The notes under the pieces: model-generated
What the model was told of the DNA's origin: nothing
Database searches by the model: none
The model's input: the letters and a program-made list of their open reading frames with translations, nothing else
Program-made: the position numbers and the translations under genes
Origin: Prevotella sp.
Lineage (GTDB): Bacteria > Bacteroidota > Bacteroidia > Bacteroidales > Bacteroidaceae
Length of the DNA: 64,000 bases
Assembly (NCBI GenBank): GCA_016285075.1
Contig: JAEEQB010000011.1
Span: 1 to 64,000, forward strand
Direction of reading: 5' to 3'
Shown here: one piece after another, positions 37,201 through 46,507 of the stretch
How positions within the stretch are numbered: position 1 is the first letter of the stretch
Layout: every line of letters begins with the position of its first letter

Positions 37201-40034
37201 ATGTTTACTTGGCTTCTACTGATGACCCGGTATGGGATCAGAACATTTACACGGCAATGACCCAAACCGTCGCTTCTCTGCCTATAGTAGGTAAGATTGT
37301 TAAGCTGACTGCCGTTAACACCAAGGGAAGTACAGGCGTTGACCAGACTAGTAACCGCCTGTGTATCTACTTCACTGAGAACTTCGATGTGCGCGAGGGC
37401 TACAGCTATACGCTCAGCCTGCCTTACAAGGAGAACTCAGGTGATAATGCTTGTGATGGTACTATTCTTATTAATGTAAAGATTGTGCCCGACTACGAGG
37501 TGTGGACAGGCGGTGCAGGTAATACCGACTGGAACAACGACCAAAACTGGCGGCGTGCAGACGGAAACTCGAATCCAAGACTTAATGCTGCTGATGAGTT
37601 GTACGTAGGTGCAGCAGCTGATGGCTCTCCCCTGAAGGGATATAAATCTAACGATTTGAATTATCGCACAGACAATGACCGTGTGTTCCGCAAGGGCTTC
37701 GCACCGCTCTACTGTACGCACGTTCTGATGAAGAGCGATGAGTGGGGTAATGCACCTGAACTGTATGATGCACTTGATGGTGCAGGGTCATTCTCGGCCT
37801 CACCGTTCCCCAACCTACGTGACACTTCGACACCAATCCTGAAGTTTGACATGCAGGCCAGAAAGTATGACATCTGGAGCGAGACCTACGGCAGCACACC
37901 GGAAAAGGGACGTACTGGTGACCTTTTAGCAGAGATGTATCAGATAAATACCTGTGACGAGATTGCCTTCCAACCTGCTACCGAGTTGAGGAATGCCCAC
38001 CTGCTGAACTATAACAACGCCTGGATGGAGTATCAGCTCGACATGGGCCGCTGGTACCTGCTTGGCTCGGCCTTGCAGGGCACCATTGCCGGTGAGTGGT
38101 ATGCACCGACAGGTACGGCACAACAGAAGACCACCTACTATGATGCCGTGACCTTTGGTACTGGCTATGACCGATATAGCCCAGCCATCTACCAGCGCAG
38201 CTGGGACAAGGCCAAGGCCGTGCTCTATGAGGTAGGTTCGACATACGATCCTGCTGACAACCCCAATGACCTGGCATTGACAGATGGTAAGTTGCCTGGC
38301 TCCATACAACAGGGAACATGGAGTGGGAACTCGTGGAATATTTCAGGTGCCGACAGTTATCTCGACCGTTTAGGCTACAAGCCTTTAGGCAACAAAAAGG
38401 TGAACGTGGCTATCAAGGGCATCTGGAGCAATACATATAATGATGCCACGGTGGACTATACTAAGGGAGGCTTCTCTGTGATGGTGATGAATAACCTGAA
38501 GGGCGGAAGCAATGCCAATCCTGCCGTCATCCGTCTGCCGAAGGAAGATACGTGGTATGATTATTATGGCTTTGACCGCACGGGTGCTGATAATCCTAAT
38601 CAGTATGAGGACATTGGAACGAACACCCAACTGTCTGATGTGCGTACACTCAACCGCGCCAAGAACCGTGGTCGTCTGAAGACCGATTTGCTGCTGCCAG
38701 AATCGACTCATAAGCTGGAGAAAGAGGCAAGTAGTTATAAATATGGTGACAGACGTACATATACTCGTGTGCCTATCAAGGAAGAAGACTTGACAACAAT
38801 GATAACTGGTATCAGTAATCATCAAGAGACTGTATCTGCTGGTATCTCTAATATGGGCTACTATCTGGTAGAGAATCCATTCCCCTGTGGCATGAATATG
38901 GATCAGTTCTTTGAGACGAACACAGGGCTGGTGAAGAAATACTGGTTGCTAACGGCTACTGGTCAGCACTTGGTTCAGAAGGCTGTATCCGGTGATTGGA
39001 TCGAGCAGGATGGTAATAATTTTGTAACAGCGAATGCCGTGGTGACTCCCGGACAGGGATTCTTTGTTCAAGCTACTACTGCAGGAGATGCTACCACCAT
39101 TACTTTCAACAAGGCTATGCAGGCGCAGAGCCGCTATGGCGTGAAAGCCGATACAGGTACTGACTATGAGATTGTTGTCGGAACGAAACAGAAAATGACA
39201 ACCAAGACGGAAACCGTTACATTAGATGATGGGTCTACGGAAACTGTTACAATTGAGGTTCCTGAGGTCGATACCGATGGTAACTATGTCATTGAAGTCA
39301 TTACTGAAGATGTTACGGTCTTTAACTACGTGCAGACCTCAGAGACTGATAAGCAGTATGCTCTGAAGGCTCGTACTCGTTCTGGCGAGAAAGATAGTCC
39401 TTTGGGCCTGGTCATCACAGCCCAGCGTGGCGATATGCAGAGTAGCGCATTGGTGATGCAGCGCTCGAGTGCCAGCAACGACTTCCTGCCCGAGGAGGAT
39501 ACCGAAGTGTTTATCAACTCCGATTTGGAGTATGTGCCGATGGTCTACACGCTTTGCGGACGACTGGCTACTACCATCAATAGTATCCATGACTTCAGCT
39601 GCTTACCGCTCGGCGTGGAGTCGGCAAGTGATGCTCCCTGCACGCTGACCTTCCATGGCGTGGAGATGCTGGGTGACTCGATTGCCTTCTACGACGCTGT
39701 GGAGCAGAAGCTGACGCCGCTTAAGTCGGGTATGCAGTTCGCTGTCAGCGGTCAGACACAGAACCGCTACTATCTCGTCCGAAGCCTGAACCCGAAGGAG
39801 GCCGCCGAGGAGACGCATCTGCAGATATTCACAAAGGGCACCGTGGCTACGGTCATTGCTTCAACCCAAGAGCCGCTGACCATTGTGCGCTGTTTCGACG
39901 CGGCAGGCCGCCTCGTCTACAGCGCCAGCCCGCAGACGGCAGAACACAGCTTCGACCTGCCAGGCAATGGTGTCTACATCATAGAGGCTCAGACGGAGAA
40001 CGACCGTAAGACGAAGAAGGTGATGACGAAGTAG
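31233..40034 (+). CDS. Giant secreted multidomain protein, candidate fimbrial tip adhesin
   Basis: 2933 residues. Signal peptide ends NIPAQAQ near residue 33; there is no lipobox. At about 55-330 and 655-800 are trefoil-lectin-like segments (YYIQFYYSTNISYLSDQG; FYQVQVRLFSSTGDLLNYTG). Residues 337-475 and 483-620 are a clear internal duplication (FTWNGVGANAAH / YTWNGVDAAATH, PGMQLRVLLNR / PGMKLRVLLNR, DLPFVHLN / DLPYVHLN). Further on are Ig-like stretches, a WTGGAGNTDWNNDQNW module near 2090, and a terminal domain VRCFDAAGRLVYSAS to GVYIIEAQ and KKVMTK, like a type IX sorting domain. It is the largest gene of the fimbrial cluster, 35 bases after it. Codon use is A/T-rich to about 37.6 kb, then G/C-rich. 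Confidence 0.85.
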   Translation: MKMKQLLRYTTILLRTVLLLGALTILNIPAQAQTAEQWAAMPNAFETKVPSDVIGDGKYYYIQFYYSTNISYLSDQGNGNKLWSKDYIPFAKNLQWTLVGTGVADQFKLKSLSGNWAYFNGTDYLSTNDESQASVFTYYNHSGGGYEIGPITYTGNTIAGNKKISNVEYPWVNIWNNSKGNDRSCLRVAKLKDNVAHIIYWQETIYNSNNNPVDPNADSRANANGFTTHHYLTYSGTGDVISDAVSSRKSVVWYYDAWNTLPTLAAYHQDGLWTLEKVGDNGEFYIKKYGTEEYLNYQNGISELGPKNADYGRYALEFPNANRYTRIQNANKFESHALTAAMFFTWNGVGANAAHVSEDQASIDFHANSEVGNGGTIVGRGDVKYNIYADLSGSAKLIFEGTPGMQLRVLLNRLEPIAEGEEGYDPNGGSLIERYCTIGGNGIGELNVSDLPFVHLNSIKNWSGSNGTVTAITFERTNYTESSLASSQFYTWNGVDAAATHASDTPAEGVEININTYRYPNQVIAGLGNASVYYTTYADLTGCTKMIIEGDPGMKLRVLLNRPEPVTGGDPNGGTAIERIVTINSYGKAEVDLSDLPYVHLNAIKVAGDSPNGSITSIKCLTPASGGNSLYLSCSKTDGVAVSQAYGGNNDYKYTTDWVAGFMPVEVPVPNKDEFYQVQVRLFSSTGDLLNYTGNAEAYTDEKEKSYLWQLEQVEDYKHFRLKRKSTGEYLAGQNKMTQPNDPDGTIPNPDNGEYYSAEVKDISKYFEDFWVKWYYVSPVKKEIVVNHMVTHKISYLQQYAQAGLGKQGLATDADSDWWNYDNSTQKTNHFEITHYVKRGNTITVEFPTVLNKNNDHIYYQRFYNYDEADEENMDLDNLKAHVSLDTRDDGDVQYFLYKNGMATGQKLDWTSIEDGGYARNVQRRFNFTNSDGNAFTVAADVSRYSDLRYWNTTAHLEGDLEEPSLTMRYIYYMKDAKVMAASLSSYTEQPGVADATTWKENFTGDADAKDAFLNDNNWMETKEFHFSDTPLPYENDKWAGYRGEFIGLRHVFSDYWVFDGNGTDDANLVSAVDNASGGKIEVRIYDPNNTGIRLGGWNPNINLKGTREGNDEDYQGFYFYDKVARNVKTQYGDSRFIVFRYPKDGEGKATTVNVEEGKEKKAYIHVYFNNNGTRYQLAQFTVIFDKNSDTRPWKSVNNSNQVKDSDRDPKRLREMAGKPIAKITFDYPTGETYHYPSSAADGSLTRHDGVDDRYGTIGNSSPIPLRFDNTNYAFDGDGCNWGSYAMVTTKNTQWGNGKTALPANDATHGYNIGPDANLQSAFLYIDASEQPGDICSADFQGEFCAGDKLLCSGWISGSNRYSDDGEYRCPGGITLTVKGENIDTGKKETIYRFCPGQCYELDNGTTNVDGSDGSQVVWQQFYFEFGTTKKYKRYWMEVNNNCVSSNGGDFMLDNVEVFALVPEVIPEMNTPVCINKDASEMQLLKLNIGFDKIISATNSTEVTGTGTGVKKDISFVFLEKDKFLTKFLEKLNESPLNYGLANVKELEKNIEKGEYENLINTNSDFKDAYKAAFNFAILGDETKVWDSDPASSNNVNVTAAVLNYHWSTKFTEMETYSFAKAVNGQGSVFRETDTKSGERFIVINGNYPNKLPWKTDTEYYVIPYNSKVESITVALYEDFNLCSACCKKTEFHLNPSIQIISMEASDVTEELVVCEGKIPTLLTNLKGYNINGDAVPLTNLNFDWWLGSETTLATLDNYHKQENTTKTARLDEALYILRLYYPEVTSLDGVVPRSQTNTTQTLYHQGRNDPELTQGMIDYLKSLVDAGQLILHQKSISVPAEKANGEADPYFYLVACPIHDGYFEKALNPAANKYVAYFCDEPQGLRIKVGEKAPTLKCGFVPYENGFSNYDYTSVNDAVLSIRLAKKEQFEEVQHGNVNDKPSDTYNTTADNDKHFLWLPIRNAEVESTAATGVVRKSGDSNESNNDYNVYLASTDDPVWDQNIYTAMTQTVASLPIVGKIVKLTAVNTKGSTGVDQTSNRLCIYFTENFDVREGYSYTLSLPYKENSGDNACDGTILINVKIVPDYEVWTGGAGNTDWNNDQNWRRADGNSNPRLNAADELYVGAAADGSPLKGYKSNDLNYRTDNDRVFRKGFAPLYCTHVLMKSDEWGNAPELYDALDGAGSFSASPFPNLRDTSTPILKFDMQARKYDIWSETYGSTPEKGRTGDLLAEMYQINTCDEIAFQPATELRNAHLLNYNNAWMEYQLDMGRWYLLGSALQGTIAGEWYAPTGTAQQKTTYYDAVTFGTGYDRYSPAIYQRSWDKAKAVLYEVGSTYDPADNPNDLALTDGKLPGSIQQGTWSGNSWNISGADSYLDRLGYKPLGNKKVNVAIKGIWSNTYNDATVDYTKGGFSVMVMNNLKGGSNANPAVIRLPKEDTWYDYYGFDRTGADNPNQYEDIGTNTQLSDVRTLNRAKNRGRLKTDLLLPESTHKLEKEASSYKYGDRRTYTRVPIKEEDLTTMITGISNHQETVSAGISNMGYYLVENPFPCGMNMDQFFETNTGLVKKYWLLTATGQHLVQKAVSGDWIEQDGNNFVTANAVVTPGQGFFVQATTAGDATTITFNKAMQAQSRYGVKADTGTDYEIVVGTKQKMTTKTETVTLDDGSTETVTIEVPEVDTDGNYVIEVITEDVTVFNYVQTSETDKQYALKARTRSGEKDSPLGLVITAQRGDMQSSALVMQRSSASNDFLPEEDTEVFINSDLEYVPMVYTLCGRLATTINSIHDFSCLPLGVESASDAPCTLTFHGVEMLGDSIAFYDAVEQKLTPLKSGMQFAVSGQTQNRYYLVRSLNPKEAAEETHLQIFTKGTVATVIASTQEPLTIVRCFDAAGRLVYSASPQTAEHSFDLPGNGVYIIEAQTENDRKTKKVMTK
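32241..33092 (+). repeat. Tandem domain duplication inside the giant protein
   Basis: Two adjacent units of about 138 codons (32241-32657 and 32679-33092) align over their whole length, with the landmarks TWNGV, YADL, EGxPGM, LRVLLNR, PNGG, IER and DLPxVHLNxIK. The DNA has diverged, so the duplication is old. Confidence 0.75.
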
Positions 40035-40058
40035 CTTTTTGGTTACGAATTAAAACGA

Positions 40059-40565
40059 ATGGCACGAATGAGGCGCTTCTTACATCTTGCATCTTACATC
40101 TTGCTTCTCTCGTTGGCCGTAGGATGCAGCTCCGTCGTCGACGACGAGGAGAACGAGGTGAAGGAGTATGTCAAGGTGGGTGACCGCGTGCCAGCGTTTT
40201 CGGTGGAGGCGGTATGTGACGACGGATCGACAACGATGTTCTCTACGGCTGCACTGACGGGGGAAACAGTCATTGTGCTGTTTCATACGTCGTGCAGTGA
40301 CTGTCAGCGTGAACTGCCACGCCTGAACGATTATTTCCTGCAAAACCGTAGCAAACCGGGCTTCCAGATGGTGGCCATCAGCCGTGAGGAGAGTGCTGAA
40401 AGCATAGCCACCTTCTGGAAAGCGCAGGGTCTGTCTATACCTTATTCCCCACAGGCAGACAGGCGTATCTACAACTTGTTTGCCTCATCAATCATTCCCA
40501 GGGTGTACTTCTGTTCCTCAGAAGGTATCGTTTCTAAGGTCTGTATAGAGAAGGTGGATTTTTAG
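40059..40565 (+). CDS. TlpA/thioredoxin-like lipoprotein at the end of the fimbrial locus
   Basis: 168 residues, lipobox LAVGC (Cys23), then a thioredoxin fold with [15 protein letters not shown] (Cys79-x-x-Cys82) and the cis-Pro loop [10 protein letters not shown]. TlpA-type proteins reduce or isomerise disulfides in the periplasm. It lies 24 bases after the giant gene in the same direction, so it may keep the Cys of the giant protein in the right state. Its stop codon overlaps that of fhs, which runs the other way, with no terminator between. Start MARMRR chosen as the first ATG. Confidence 0.85.
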   Translation: MARMRRFLHLASYILLLSLAVGCSSVVDDEENEVKEYVKVGDRVPAFSVEAVCDDGSTTMFSTAALTGETVIVLFHTSCSDCQRELPRLNDYFLQNRSKPGFQMVAISREESAESIATFWKAQGLSIPYSPQADRRIYNLFASSIIPRVYFCSSEGIVSKVCIEKVDF

Positions 40566-42241
40566 GACAGCCCTTCGATCTCTCCGTTGACGATGGTGAT
40601 ACGTTCTGCCTGCGGACTCTTGGGTAATCCCGGCATACGGAGCATGTCGCCGGCAATAACCACAATCATCTCACTGCCGCAGTTGAGCATAACATCACGA
40701 ATACGGATGTTGAAACCCTCGGGAGAACCGTAACGGGTGGAATCGGCCGTAAATGAGAACTGTGTCTTGGCGATGCAGACGGGATAGTGGGCAATGGCAC
40801 CATCGTCGTCGGTAAAGATGGCACGCAGGGCCTCCAGCTTCCGCTTCGCTGTTTTACTGTATTCAACTGCCGAGGCTCCGTAAATGCTCTTGCAAACCTT
40901 TTCTATCTTGTTTTCCAAGGTGTCAGCCTCCTTATAGGTAAAGTGGATTGGCAACGGTTGCTGTCTCTCGATGGTGTCGATGACGGTTTGGGCCAGTTCC
41001 GTTGCACCCTCTCCACCACGGAGGAAGGCCTCGTTGACGGCAAAGCCCACTCCCCAGTCCTCGCAGTTTTTGCGAACAATATCTATTTCCTCTTCCAAGT
41101 CGGTGTCATGACGATTGAGGGTGACAACGACGGGCTGGCCAAAACCCTGCATGTTGCGGATATGGCGGTTGAGATTCTTCAGACCCTCTGTCAGCCCCTG
41201 GGCGTTGGGCTCCTTGATATGATCAAGGTCTACACCACCGTGCATCTTCAATCCTTGTGTGGTGGCGACGATGACCACCAATCGGGGCTGAAGCCCAGTT
41301 TTTCGGCACTTGATGTCGAAGAACTTCTCAGCTCCCAAGTCTGCGCCAAAGCCAGCTTCAGTTACCACGTAGTCGCAGAAGGTCATGGCCATTTTGGTGG
41401 CAAGCACGCTGGAACAGCCGTGAGCGATGTTGGCAAATGGACCACCATGGATGAAAGCGGGGGTGTGCTCCGTTGTCTGTACGAGGTTGGGGTTGAGGGC
41501 ATCTCTTAGCAGGACGGTGATGGCACCTGCTACCCCAAGGTCTTTCACTCTGAATGGCTTGCCATCGGCGGTAATGCCCAGGACAATGTTCTCGATGCGA
41601 CGTTGCAAGTCGTCCTCGCTGGTGGCAAGACAGAGGATAGCCATCAGTTCCGAAGCGGGTGTAATCTCGAAACCTGTTTCAGAAACCACGCCATCGCCGC
41701 GAAGTCCGGTGACCACATTGCGCAGGGCACGGTCATTCACGTCAAGGACCCGCTTCCAGAAGATTTCCCGCAAAGAGAAGCCCTCCTTGCGGTGCTGATA
41801 GATATAATTGTCGAGCAGTGCACTAATGGTGTTGTGGGCCGAAGTCACCGCATGGAAGTCACCAGTAAAGTGCAGATTGATCTTCTCCATTGGCAGCACC
41901 TGAGCATATCCACCTCCGGCTGCTCCGCCCTTCATTCCAAAACAAGGACCGAGGGACGGCTCGCGCAAGGCTACTGCAGCACACTTGCCGAGTTTGTTCA
42001 GACCTAATGTCAGGCCAATGCTGACAGTGGTTTTTCCAATACCTGCTTTTGTCGGACTGATGGCGGTGACAAGGATAAGGCGGCTCTGTCTTACCTTCTC
42101 TTCGTCTATCAGGCGAATAGGTACTTTGGCCATATAGCGGCCGTAAGGCTCTATTTCTTCTGGCGCTATGCCGATACGCGATGCAATCTCGTTGATGTGG
42201 TCAAGCTGACACTCCCGAGCTATTTGTATGTCTGTTTTCAT
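40562..42241 (-). CDS. fhs: Formate--tetrahydrofolate ligase
   Basis: 559 residues, the usual family length. [19 protein letters not shown] carries the ATP-binding loop, and [21 protein letters not shown] and [14 protein letters not shown] are family signatures. It makes 10-formyl-THF from formate, ATP and tetrahydrofolate in the cytosol for purine and fMet synthesis. Monocistronic with its own promoter; it overlaps the thioredoxin-like gene tail to tail by three bases. Confidence 0.97.
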   Translation of the reverse strand: MKTDIQIARECQLDHINEIASRIGIAPEEIEPYGRYMAKVPIRLIDEEKVRQSRLILVTAISPTKAGIGKTTVSIGLTLGLNKLGKCAAVALREPSLGPCFGMKGGAAGGGYAQVLPMEKINLHFTGDFHAVTSAHNTISALLDNYIYQHRKEGFSLREIFWKRVLDVNDRALRNVVTGLRGDGVVSETGFEITPASELMAILCLATSEDDLQRRIENIVLGITADGKPFRVKDLGVAGAITVLLRDALNPNLVQTTEHTPAFIHGGPFANIAHGCSSVLATKMAMTFCDYVVTEAGFGADLGAEKFFDIKCRKTGLQPRLVVIVATTQGLKMHGGVDLDHIKEPNAQGLTEGLKNLNRHIRNMQGFGQPVVVTLNRHDTDLEEEIDIVRKNCEDWGVGFAVNEAFLRGGEGATELAQTVIDTIERQQPLPIHFTYKEADTLENKIEKVCKSIYGASAVEYSKTAKRKLEALRAIFTDDDGAIAHYPVCIAKTQFSFTADSTRYGSPEGFNIRIRDVMLNCGSEMIVVIAGDMLRMPGLPKSPQAERITIVNGEIEGLS

Positions 42242-42265
42242 CTTTTATGATTAGTTAGCGGTGTG

Positions 42266-42297
42266 CAAAGGTAGGGATTTATTTCCTATTTACCAAA
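42266..42297 (-). promoter_or_regulatory. Promoter of fhs
   Basis: Minus-strand TTTG (42294-42297), 20 bases, TACCTTTG (42266-42273): a full consensus match 24 bases before the start codon. Confidence 0.85.
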
Positions 42298-42354
42298 AAA
42301 TACGCTCAAAATGCCTTGCGAAAACAGTTTTGCGATTGAAAATATAGGTAAAAA

Positions 42355-42386
42355 CTTGGTCGTTTACCGAAAAAAGGGTAACTTTG
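42355..42386 (+). promoter_or_regulatory. Promoter of the DUF3467 gene
   Basis: CTTG (42355-42358), 20 bases, TAACTTTG (42379-42386). The leader is about 80 bases. Confidence 0.75.
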
Positions 42387-42474
42387 CAGCGTCCAAGTAG
42401 AGGCTACGCCAACTACTGTAAATCGGACAAATATCTTTTAATTATATAGAAGAGGAACAATAAAGAAAGTGACT

Positions 42475-42792
42475 ATGAACGAGAAAGACAACAATCAACA
42501 GGGACTGCAGATAGAACTGACGCCCGATGTGGCACAGGGCGAGTATGCCAATTTTGCCATTATTACCCATTCTTCCAGCGACTTCGTGATTGATTTCGCG
42601 CGTGTACTCCCCGGTCTTCCCAAAGCACAGGTGAAGAGCCGCATCCTCCTGGCCCCAGAACATGCAAAACGGCTTATGCTGGCATTGCAGGAAAACATCG
42701 GACGCTACGAACGTATATATGGTACCATCAAGATTCCCAAGCAGGATCCCGGCATGATTGCACCCTTCAATGCGACGAAAGGCGAAGCCTGA
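42475..42792 (+). CDS. DUF3467 protein
   Basis: 105 residues starting MNEKDNNQQGLQIELTPDVA, with YANFAIITHSSSDFVIDFAR and KSRILLAPEHAKRLMLALQE typical of the family. It is a small cytosolic protein conserved in Bacteroidetes; no function is established. It commonly sits near transcription and ribosomal genes, as here, 285 bases upstream of rpsL with a terminator between. Confidence 0.88.
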   Translation: MNEKDNNQQGLQIELTPDVAQGEYANFAIITHSSSDFVIDFARVLPGLPKAQVKSRILLAPEHAKRLMLALQENIGRYERIYGTIKIPKQDPGMIAPFNATKGEA

Positions 42793-42920
42793 TGATTATT
42801 TTATGTTCATACGTACATATTTTATATATACACCACAATTCGTATTATAGAAAGAGTATGACGGAGAACCGCAAGGGGTGTTAATGATATTTAATACAGT
42901 TATATTTTGTTAATTATGAT

Positions 42921-42947
42921 AAAGGAGAAGTTTATTTCTCCTTTTTT
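42921..42947 (+). terminator. Terminator of the DUF3467 gene
   Basis: AAAGGAGAA (42921-42929) pairs with TTCTCCTTT (42936-42944), six-base loop, then a T run. A textbook intrinsic terminator. Confidence 0.88.
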
Positions 42948-42973
42948 AATTAGGTAGATTCGAAAAATAGTTG

Positions 42974-42981
42974 TACCTTTG
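42974..42981 (+). promoter_or_regulatory. -7 box of the str operon
   Basis: TACCTTTG followed by GCAGCCC, about 95 bases before rpsL. The -33 region (TTAG near 42950) is a poor match. Confidence 0.7.
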
Positions 42982-43076
42982 CAGCCCGAATCGCCTTTTT
43001 ATGGGCGTACTATTACGTAAATAGCTGAATATAAACAAAATAATATATAAACAAATAATTAAAAAGTAAAAGTATT

Positions 43077-43457
43077 ATGCCTACAATTTCACAATTGGTA
43101 AGAAAAGGCAGAAAGGTAATCGTAGACAAGAGCAAGTCTCCCGCATTGGACAATTGTCCTCAGCGTCGCGGTGTGTGCGTGCGTGTGTATACGACAACCC
43201 CGAAGAAGCCTAATTCGGCTATGCGTAAGGTAGCCCGTGTTCGTCTGACTAATCAGAAGGAAGTTAACTCGTACATCCCCGGTGAGGGTCACAACCTGCA
43301 GGAGCACAGCATCGTGCTGGTGCGCGGTGGTCGTGTGAAGGACTTACCCGGTGTGCGCTATCACATCGTTCGCGGCACACTTGATACCGCCGGTGTGGCT
43401 AACCGCCTGCAGCGCCGCTCCAAGTACGGAGCTAAGCGTCCGAAGCAGAAGAAGTAA
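43077..43457 (+). CDS. rpsL: 30S ribosomal protein S12
   Basis: 126 residues, [12 protein letters not shown] to the Lys-rich end. It forms part of the decoding centre. [17 protein letters not shown] has Lys43 and [12 protein letters not shown] is wild-type-like, so there is no sign of streptomycin-resistance changes. First gene of rpsL-rpsG-fusA. Confidence 0.98.
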   Translation: MPTISQLVRKGRKVIVDKSKSPALDNCPQRRGVCVRVYTTTPKKPNSAMRKVARVRLTNQKEVNSYIPGEGHNLQEHSIVLVRGGRVKDLPGVRYHIVRGTLDTAGVANRLQRRSKYGAKRPKQKK

Positions 43458-43705
43458 GCCTGAGCTGGTGAGTTGATGGGTTTTTGAGTTTATGGGTTGG
43501 CTCGGAGAGGAGCGTCGCTCAAGACCAAAAACTCACAGGAAAAGAGACTCATAAGCTCAAAGACTTTAAAACTCAGAAACTCAAAAGTAAAAAATCCCCG
43601 TTTTGCTGGAGATATGTTATAAAGGTTGAGTAAATGTCCAAGCGTAGGACGTTGAAGAACAAAACAAACAGCCCCCAAGCAGAATTAAATTCATTCAAAG
43701 AAAAA
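43458..43705. other. rpsL-rpsG spacer with self-complementary text
   Basis: A 248-base spacer. TGAGTTTATGGGTT near 43484 is partly complementary to the run of AACTCA-like words at 43528-43590, so a long imperfect hairpin can form. No gene or strong terminator is seen. Confidence 0.45.
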
Positions 43706-44182
43706 ATGAGAAAAGCAAAACCAAAGAAGCGTGTGATCCTGCCGGATCCAGTGTTTAACGACAAGAAGGTGTCGAAGTTTGTGAATCATCTGATGTACGA
43801 TGGAAAGAAGTCCATCTCGTACGAGATATTCTACAATGCTCTTGAAGTAGTCAAGAACAAGATGAAGGACCAGGAGAAGTCTGCCCTTGAGATTTGGAAG
43901 CAGGCCCTGGACAACATCACTCCACAGGTGGAGGTGAAGAGCCGCCGTATCGGTGGTGCTACCTTCCAGGTTCCTACTGAAATCCGTCCTGACCGTAAGG
44001 AGTCGGTTTCTATGAAGAACATGATCAGCTATGCCCGCAAGCGTAGTGGAAAGTCAATGGCTGACAAGCTGGCTGCAGAGATCATGGATGCCTTCAACAA
44101 TCAGGGAGGTGCCTTCAAACGTAAGGAGGACATGCACCGTATGGCTGAGGCTAACCGTGCATTTGCTCACTTCCGCTTCTAA
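43706..44182 (+). CDS. rpsG: 30S ribosomal protein S7
   Basis: 158 residues starting [20 protein letters not shown], the standard Bacteroidales length. It nucleates assembly of the 30S head and binds mRNA near the exit site. The frame is open from 43634, but the extra 24 residues are not part of the family. The end NRAFAHFRF is intact. Confidence 0.98.
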   Translation: MRKAKPKKRVILPDPVFNDKKVSKFVNHLMYDGKKSISYEIFYNALEVVKNKMKDQEKSALEIWKQALDNITPQVEVKSRRIGGATFQVPTEIRPDRKESVSMKNMISYARKRSGKSMADKLAAEIMDAFNNQGGAFKRKEDMHRMAEANRAFAHFRF

Positions 44183-44224
44183 TAAAATAGGTTATAAGGT
44201 AAAAAGTAAAAAGGATAAAGGAAA

Positions 44225-46354
44225 ATGGCAAACCGCGATTTACATTTGACCCGCAATATTGGTATTATGGCTCACATCGATGCCGGTAAAACCACCACGT
44301 CTGAGCGTATCCTGTTCTACACAGGTAAGACGCACAAGATCGGTGAGGTGCACGATGGTGCTGCCACTATGGACTGGATGGCCCAAGAGCAGGAGCGTGG
44401 TATCACGATTACCTCTGCTGCCACCACCTGTAACTGGAACTACAACGGAAAGCAGTTCAAGATTAACTTGATCGATACTCCGGGACACGTGGACTTCACC
44501 GCCGAGGTAGAACGTTCATTACGTGTGCTCGACGGAGCTGTTGCTACTTATTCTGCTGCCGATGGTGTTCAGCCCCAGTCTGAGACCGTCTGGCGCCAGG
44601 CCGATAAGTACAACGTTCCCCGTATCGGTTATGTAAACAAAATGGACCGTTCCGGTGCTGACTTCTTCGAGACTGTTCAGCAGATGAAGGACATCCTCGG
44701 TGCCAACCCCGTTGTCATTCAGGTACCCATCGGTGCTGAAGAGAACTTCAAGGGTGTGGTAGACCTCATCAAGATGAAGGCTATCCTGTGGCACGATGAG
44801 ACCATGGGTGCAGAGTATGACATAGAGAACATCCCCGCTGACCTGGCTGACGAGTGCGACGAGTGGCGCAACAAACTGCTCGAAGCTGCTGCTGAGTACG
44901 ACGAGGCTCTGCTGGAGAAGTATTTCGACGATCCCAACTCAATTACTGAGGAGGAGATCATCGCTGCTATCCGCAAGGGTACCATCTCGATGTCCTGCAC
45001 ACCTATGATTTGCGGATCTTCTTATAAGAACAAAGGTGTACAGCCTCTGCTCGACTATGTCTGCGCCTTCCTGCCCGCTCCTGTTGATGTGGAGACTGTG
45101 ATGGGTACTAACCCCAACACTGATGAGGAAGAGGGCCGCAAGCCCAGCGAGACCGAGCCGACAGCCGCTCTTGCCTTCAAGATTGCCACTGATCCCTATA
45201 TGGGCCGTCTGGTATTCTTCCGCGTCTACTCCGGTAGCGTGAAGGCTGGTTCTTACGTCTACAATCCCCGCTCGGGTAAGAAGGAACGTATCAGCCGTCT
45301 GTTCCAGATGAACTCTAACAAGGAAATTCCCATGGAGTCCATCGACGCTGGAGATATCGGCGCTGGCGTAGGTTTCAAGGATATCCGTACGGGTGACACT
45401 CTCTGCGACGAGGAGAAGCCCATCGTGCTGGAGTCCATGACCTTCCCCGACACTGTGATTTCTATCGCCGTAGAACCTAAGTCACAGGCTGACGTTGCCA
45501 AACTGGACAACGGTCTGGCCAAGCTGGCAGAGGAAGACCCCACATTCACCGTACGCACCGACGAGCAGAGTGGTCAGACCATTATCTCGGGTATGGGTGA
45601 GCTCCACCTCGACATCATCATCGACCGTCTGAAGCGTGAGTTCAAGGTTGAGTGTAACCAGGGTAAGCCCCAGGTGAACTACAAGGAGGCTATCACCAAG
45701 ACCGTCATGAACTATCGTGAGGTCTACAAGAAGCAGTCTGGTGGTCGCGGTAAGTTCGCTGACATCATCGTTAACGTTGGTCCTGTGGACGACGATTGGG
45801 ATATCAAGGAGAATGGTGGTCTGCAGTTCGTCAACGAGGTGAAGGGCGGAAACATTCCCAAGGAGTTTATCCCCTCTATCCAGAAGGGCTTCGAGGCAGC
45901 TATGAAGAATGGTATCCTCGGTGGCTATCCTGTTGACTCACTGAAGGTAGTCGTAGTGGATGGTTCATTCCACCCCGTTGACTCCGACCAGCTGTCGTTC
46001 GAAATTGCTGCCCAGATGGCCTACAAGGCAGTCTGCGCTCAGGCTAAGCCCGTACTGATGGAGCCCATCATGAAACTCGAGGTGGTGACACCCGAGGAGA
46101 ACATGGGTGATGTCATCGGCGACCTGAACAAGCGTCGTGGACAGGTAGAGGGTATGGACGAGGCTCGTAGCGGTGCCCGTGTCGTGAAGGCTCAGGTTCC
46201 CCTGTCCGAGATGTTCGGCTATGTCACCGCTCTGCGTACCATCACCTCCGGACGTGCTACCAGCTCTATGGAGTACGACCATCATGCACCTATGTCTTCA
46301 GCTCTTGCTAAGGCTGTGCTTGAAGAGGTCAAGGGCCGCGCCGACCTGGTGTAA
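44225..46354 (+). CDS. fusA: Elongation factor G
   Basis: 709 residues. G1 [17 protein letters not shown]3 DTPGHVDF and G4 NKMDR are intact; domains II-V follow, with [14 protein letters not shown] near the end. It drives translocation by GTP hydrolysis. It lies 42 bases after rpsG. The next gene is convergent, so the S10 operon does not follow directly. Confidence 0.98.
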   Translation: MANRDLHLTRNIGIMAHIDAGKTTTSERILFYTGKTHKIGEVHDGAATMDWMAQEQERGITITSAATTCNWNYNGKQFKINLIDTPGHVDFTAEVERSLRVLDGAVATYSAADGVQPQSETVWRQADKYNVPRIGYVNKMDRSGADFFETVQQMKDILGANPVVIQVPIGAEENFKGVVDLIKMKAILWHDETMGAEYDIENIPADLADECDEWRNKLLEAAAEYDEALLEKYFDDPNSITEEEIIAAIRKGTISMSCTPMICGSSYKNKGVQPLLDYVCAFLPAPVDVETVMGTNPNTDEEEGRKPSETEPTAALAFKIATDPYMGRLVFFRVYSGSVKAGSYVYNPRSGKKERISRLFQMNSNKEIPMESIDAGDIGAGVGFKDIRTGDTLCDEEKPIVLESMTFPDTVISIAVEPKSQADVAKLDNGLAKLAEEDPTFTVRTDEQSGQTIISGMGELHLDIIIDRLKREFKVECNQGKPQVNYKEAITKTVMNYREVYKKQSGGRGKFADIIVNVGPVDDDWDIKENGGLQFVNEVKGGNIPKEFIPSIQKGFEAAMKNGILGGYPVDSLKVVVVDGSFHPVDSDQLSFEIAAQMAYKAVCAQAKPVLMEPIMKLEVVTPEENMGDVIGDLNKRRGQVEGMDEARSGARVVKAQVPLSEMFGYVTALRTITSGRATSSMEYDHHAPMSSALAKAVLEEVKGRADLV

Positions 46355-46456
46355 TTCATCAATCGCTGTTACTGGGCAATAACTCTTTAGCAGCAGCTGA
46401 AAAGATCACTATCAAGGTAAAGCCATTCCTGATTGAATGACTTTCGAAAAAAATAG

Positions 46457-46490
46457 AAGAGGATGTGTCAACATAGGCACATCCTCTTTG
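46457..46490. terminator. Bidirectional terminator between fusA and the DUF4139 gene
   Basis: AAGAGGATGTG (46457-46467) pairs perfectly with CACATCCTCTT (46478-46488), with a ten-base loop. T-rich sequence lies on both sides, so it can end both convergent transcripts. Confidence 0.88.
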
Positions 46491-46507
46491 TTTGTAATAT
46501 AGGGTTT

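Noticed and set aside
43634..43705. Extended N-terminus of ribosomal protein S7
   Set aside because: Known S7 proteins start MRKAKPKKR; the added 24 residues have no counterpart.
46368..46440. Short frame reading LAAAEKITIKVKPFLIE after fusA, possibly an rpsJ remnant
   Set aside because: It has no start codon and does not match S10 well enough; treated as chance.
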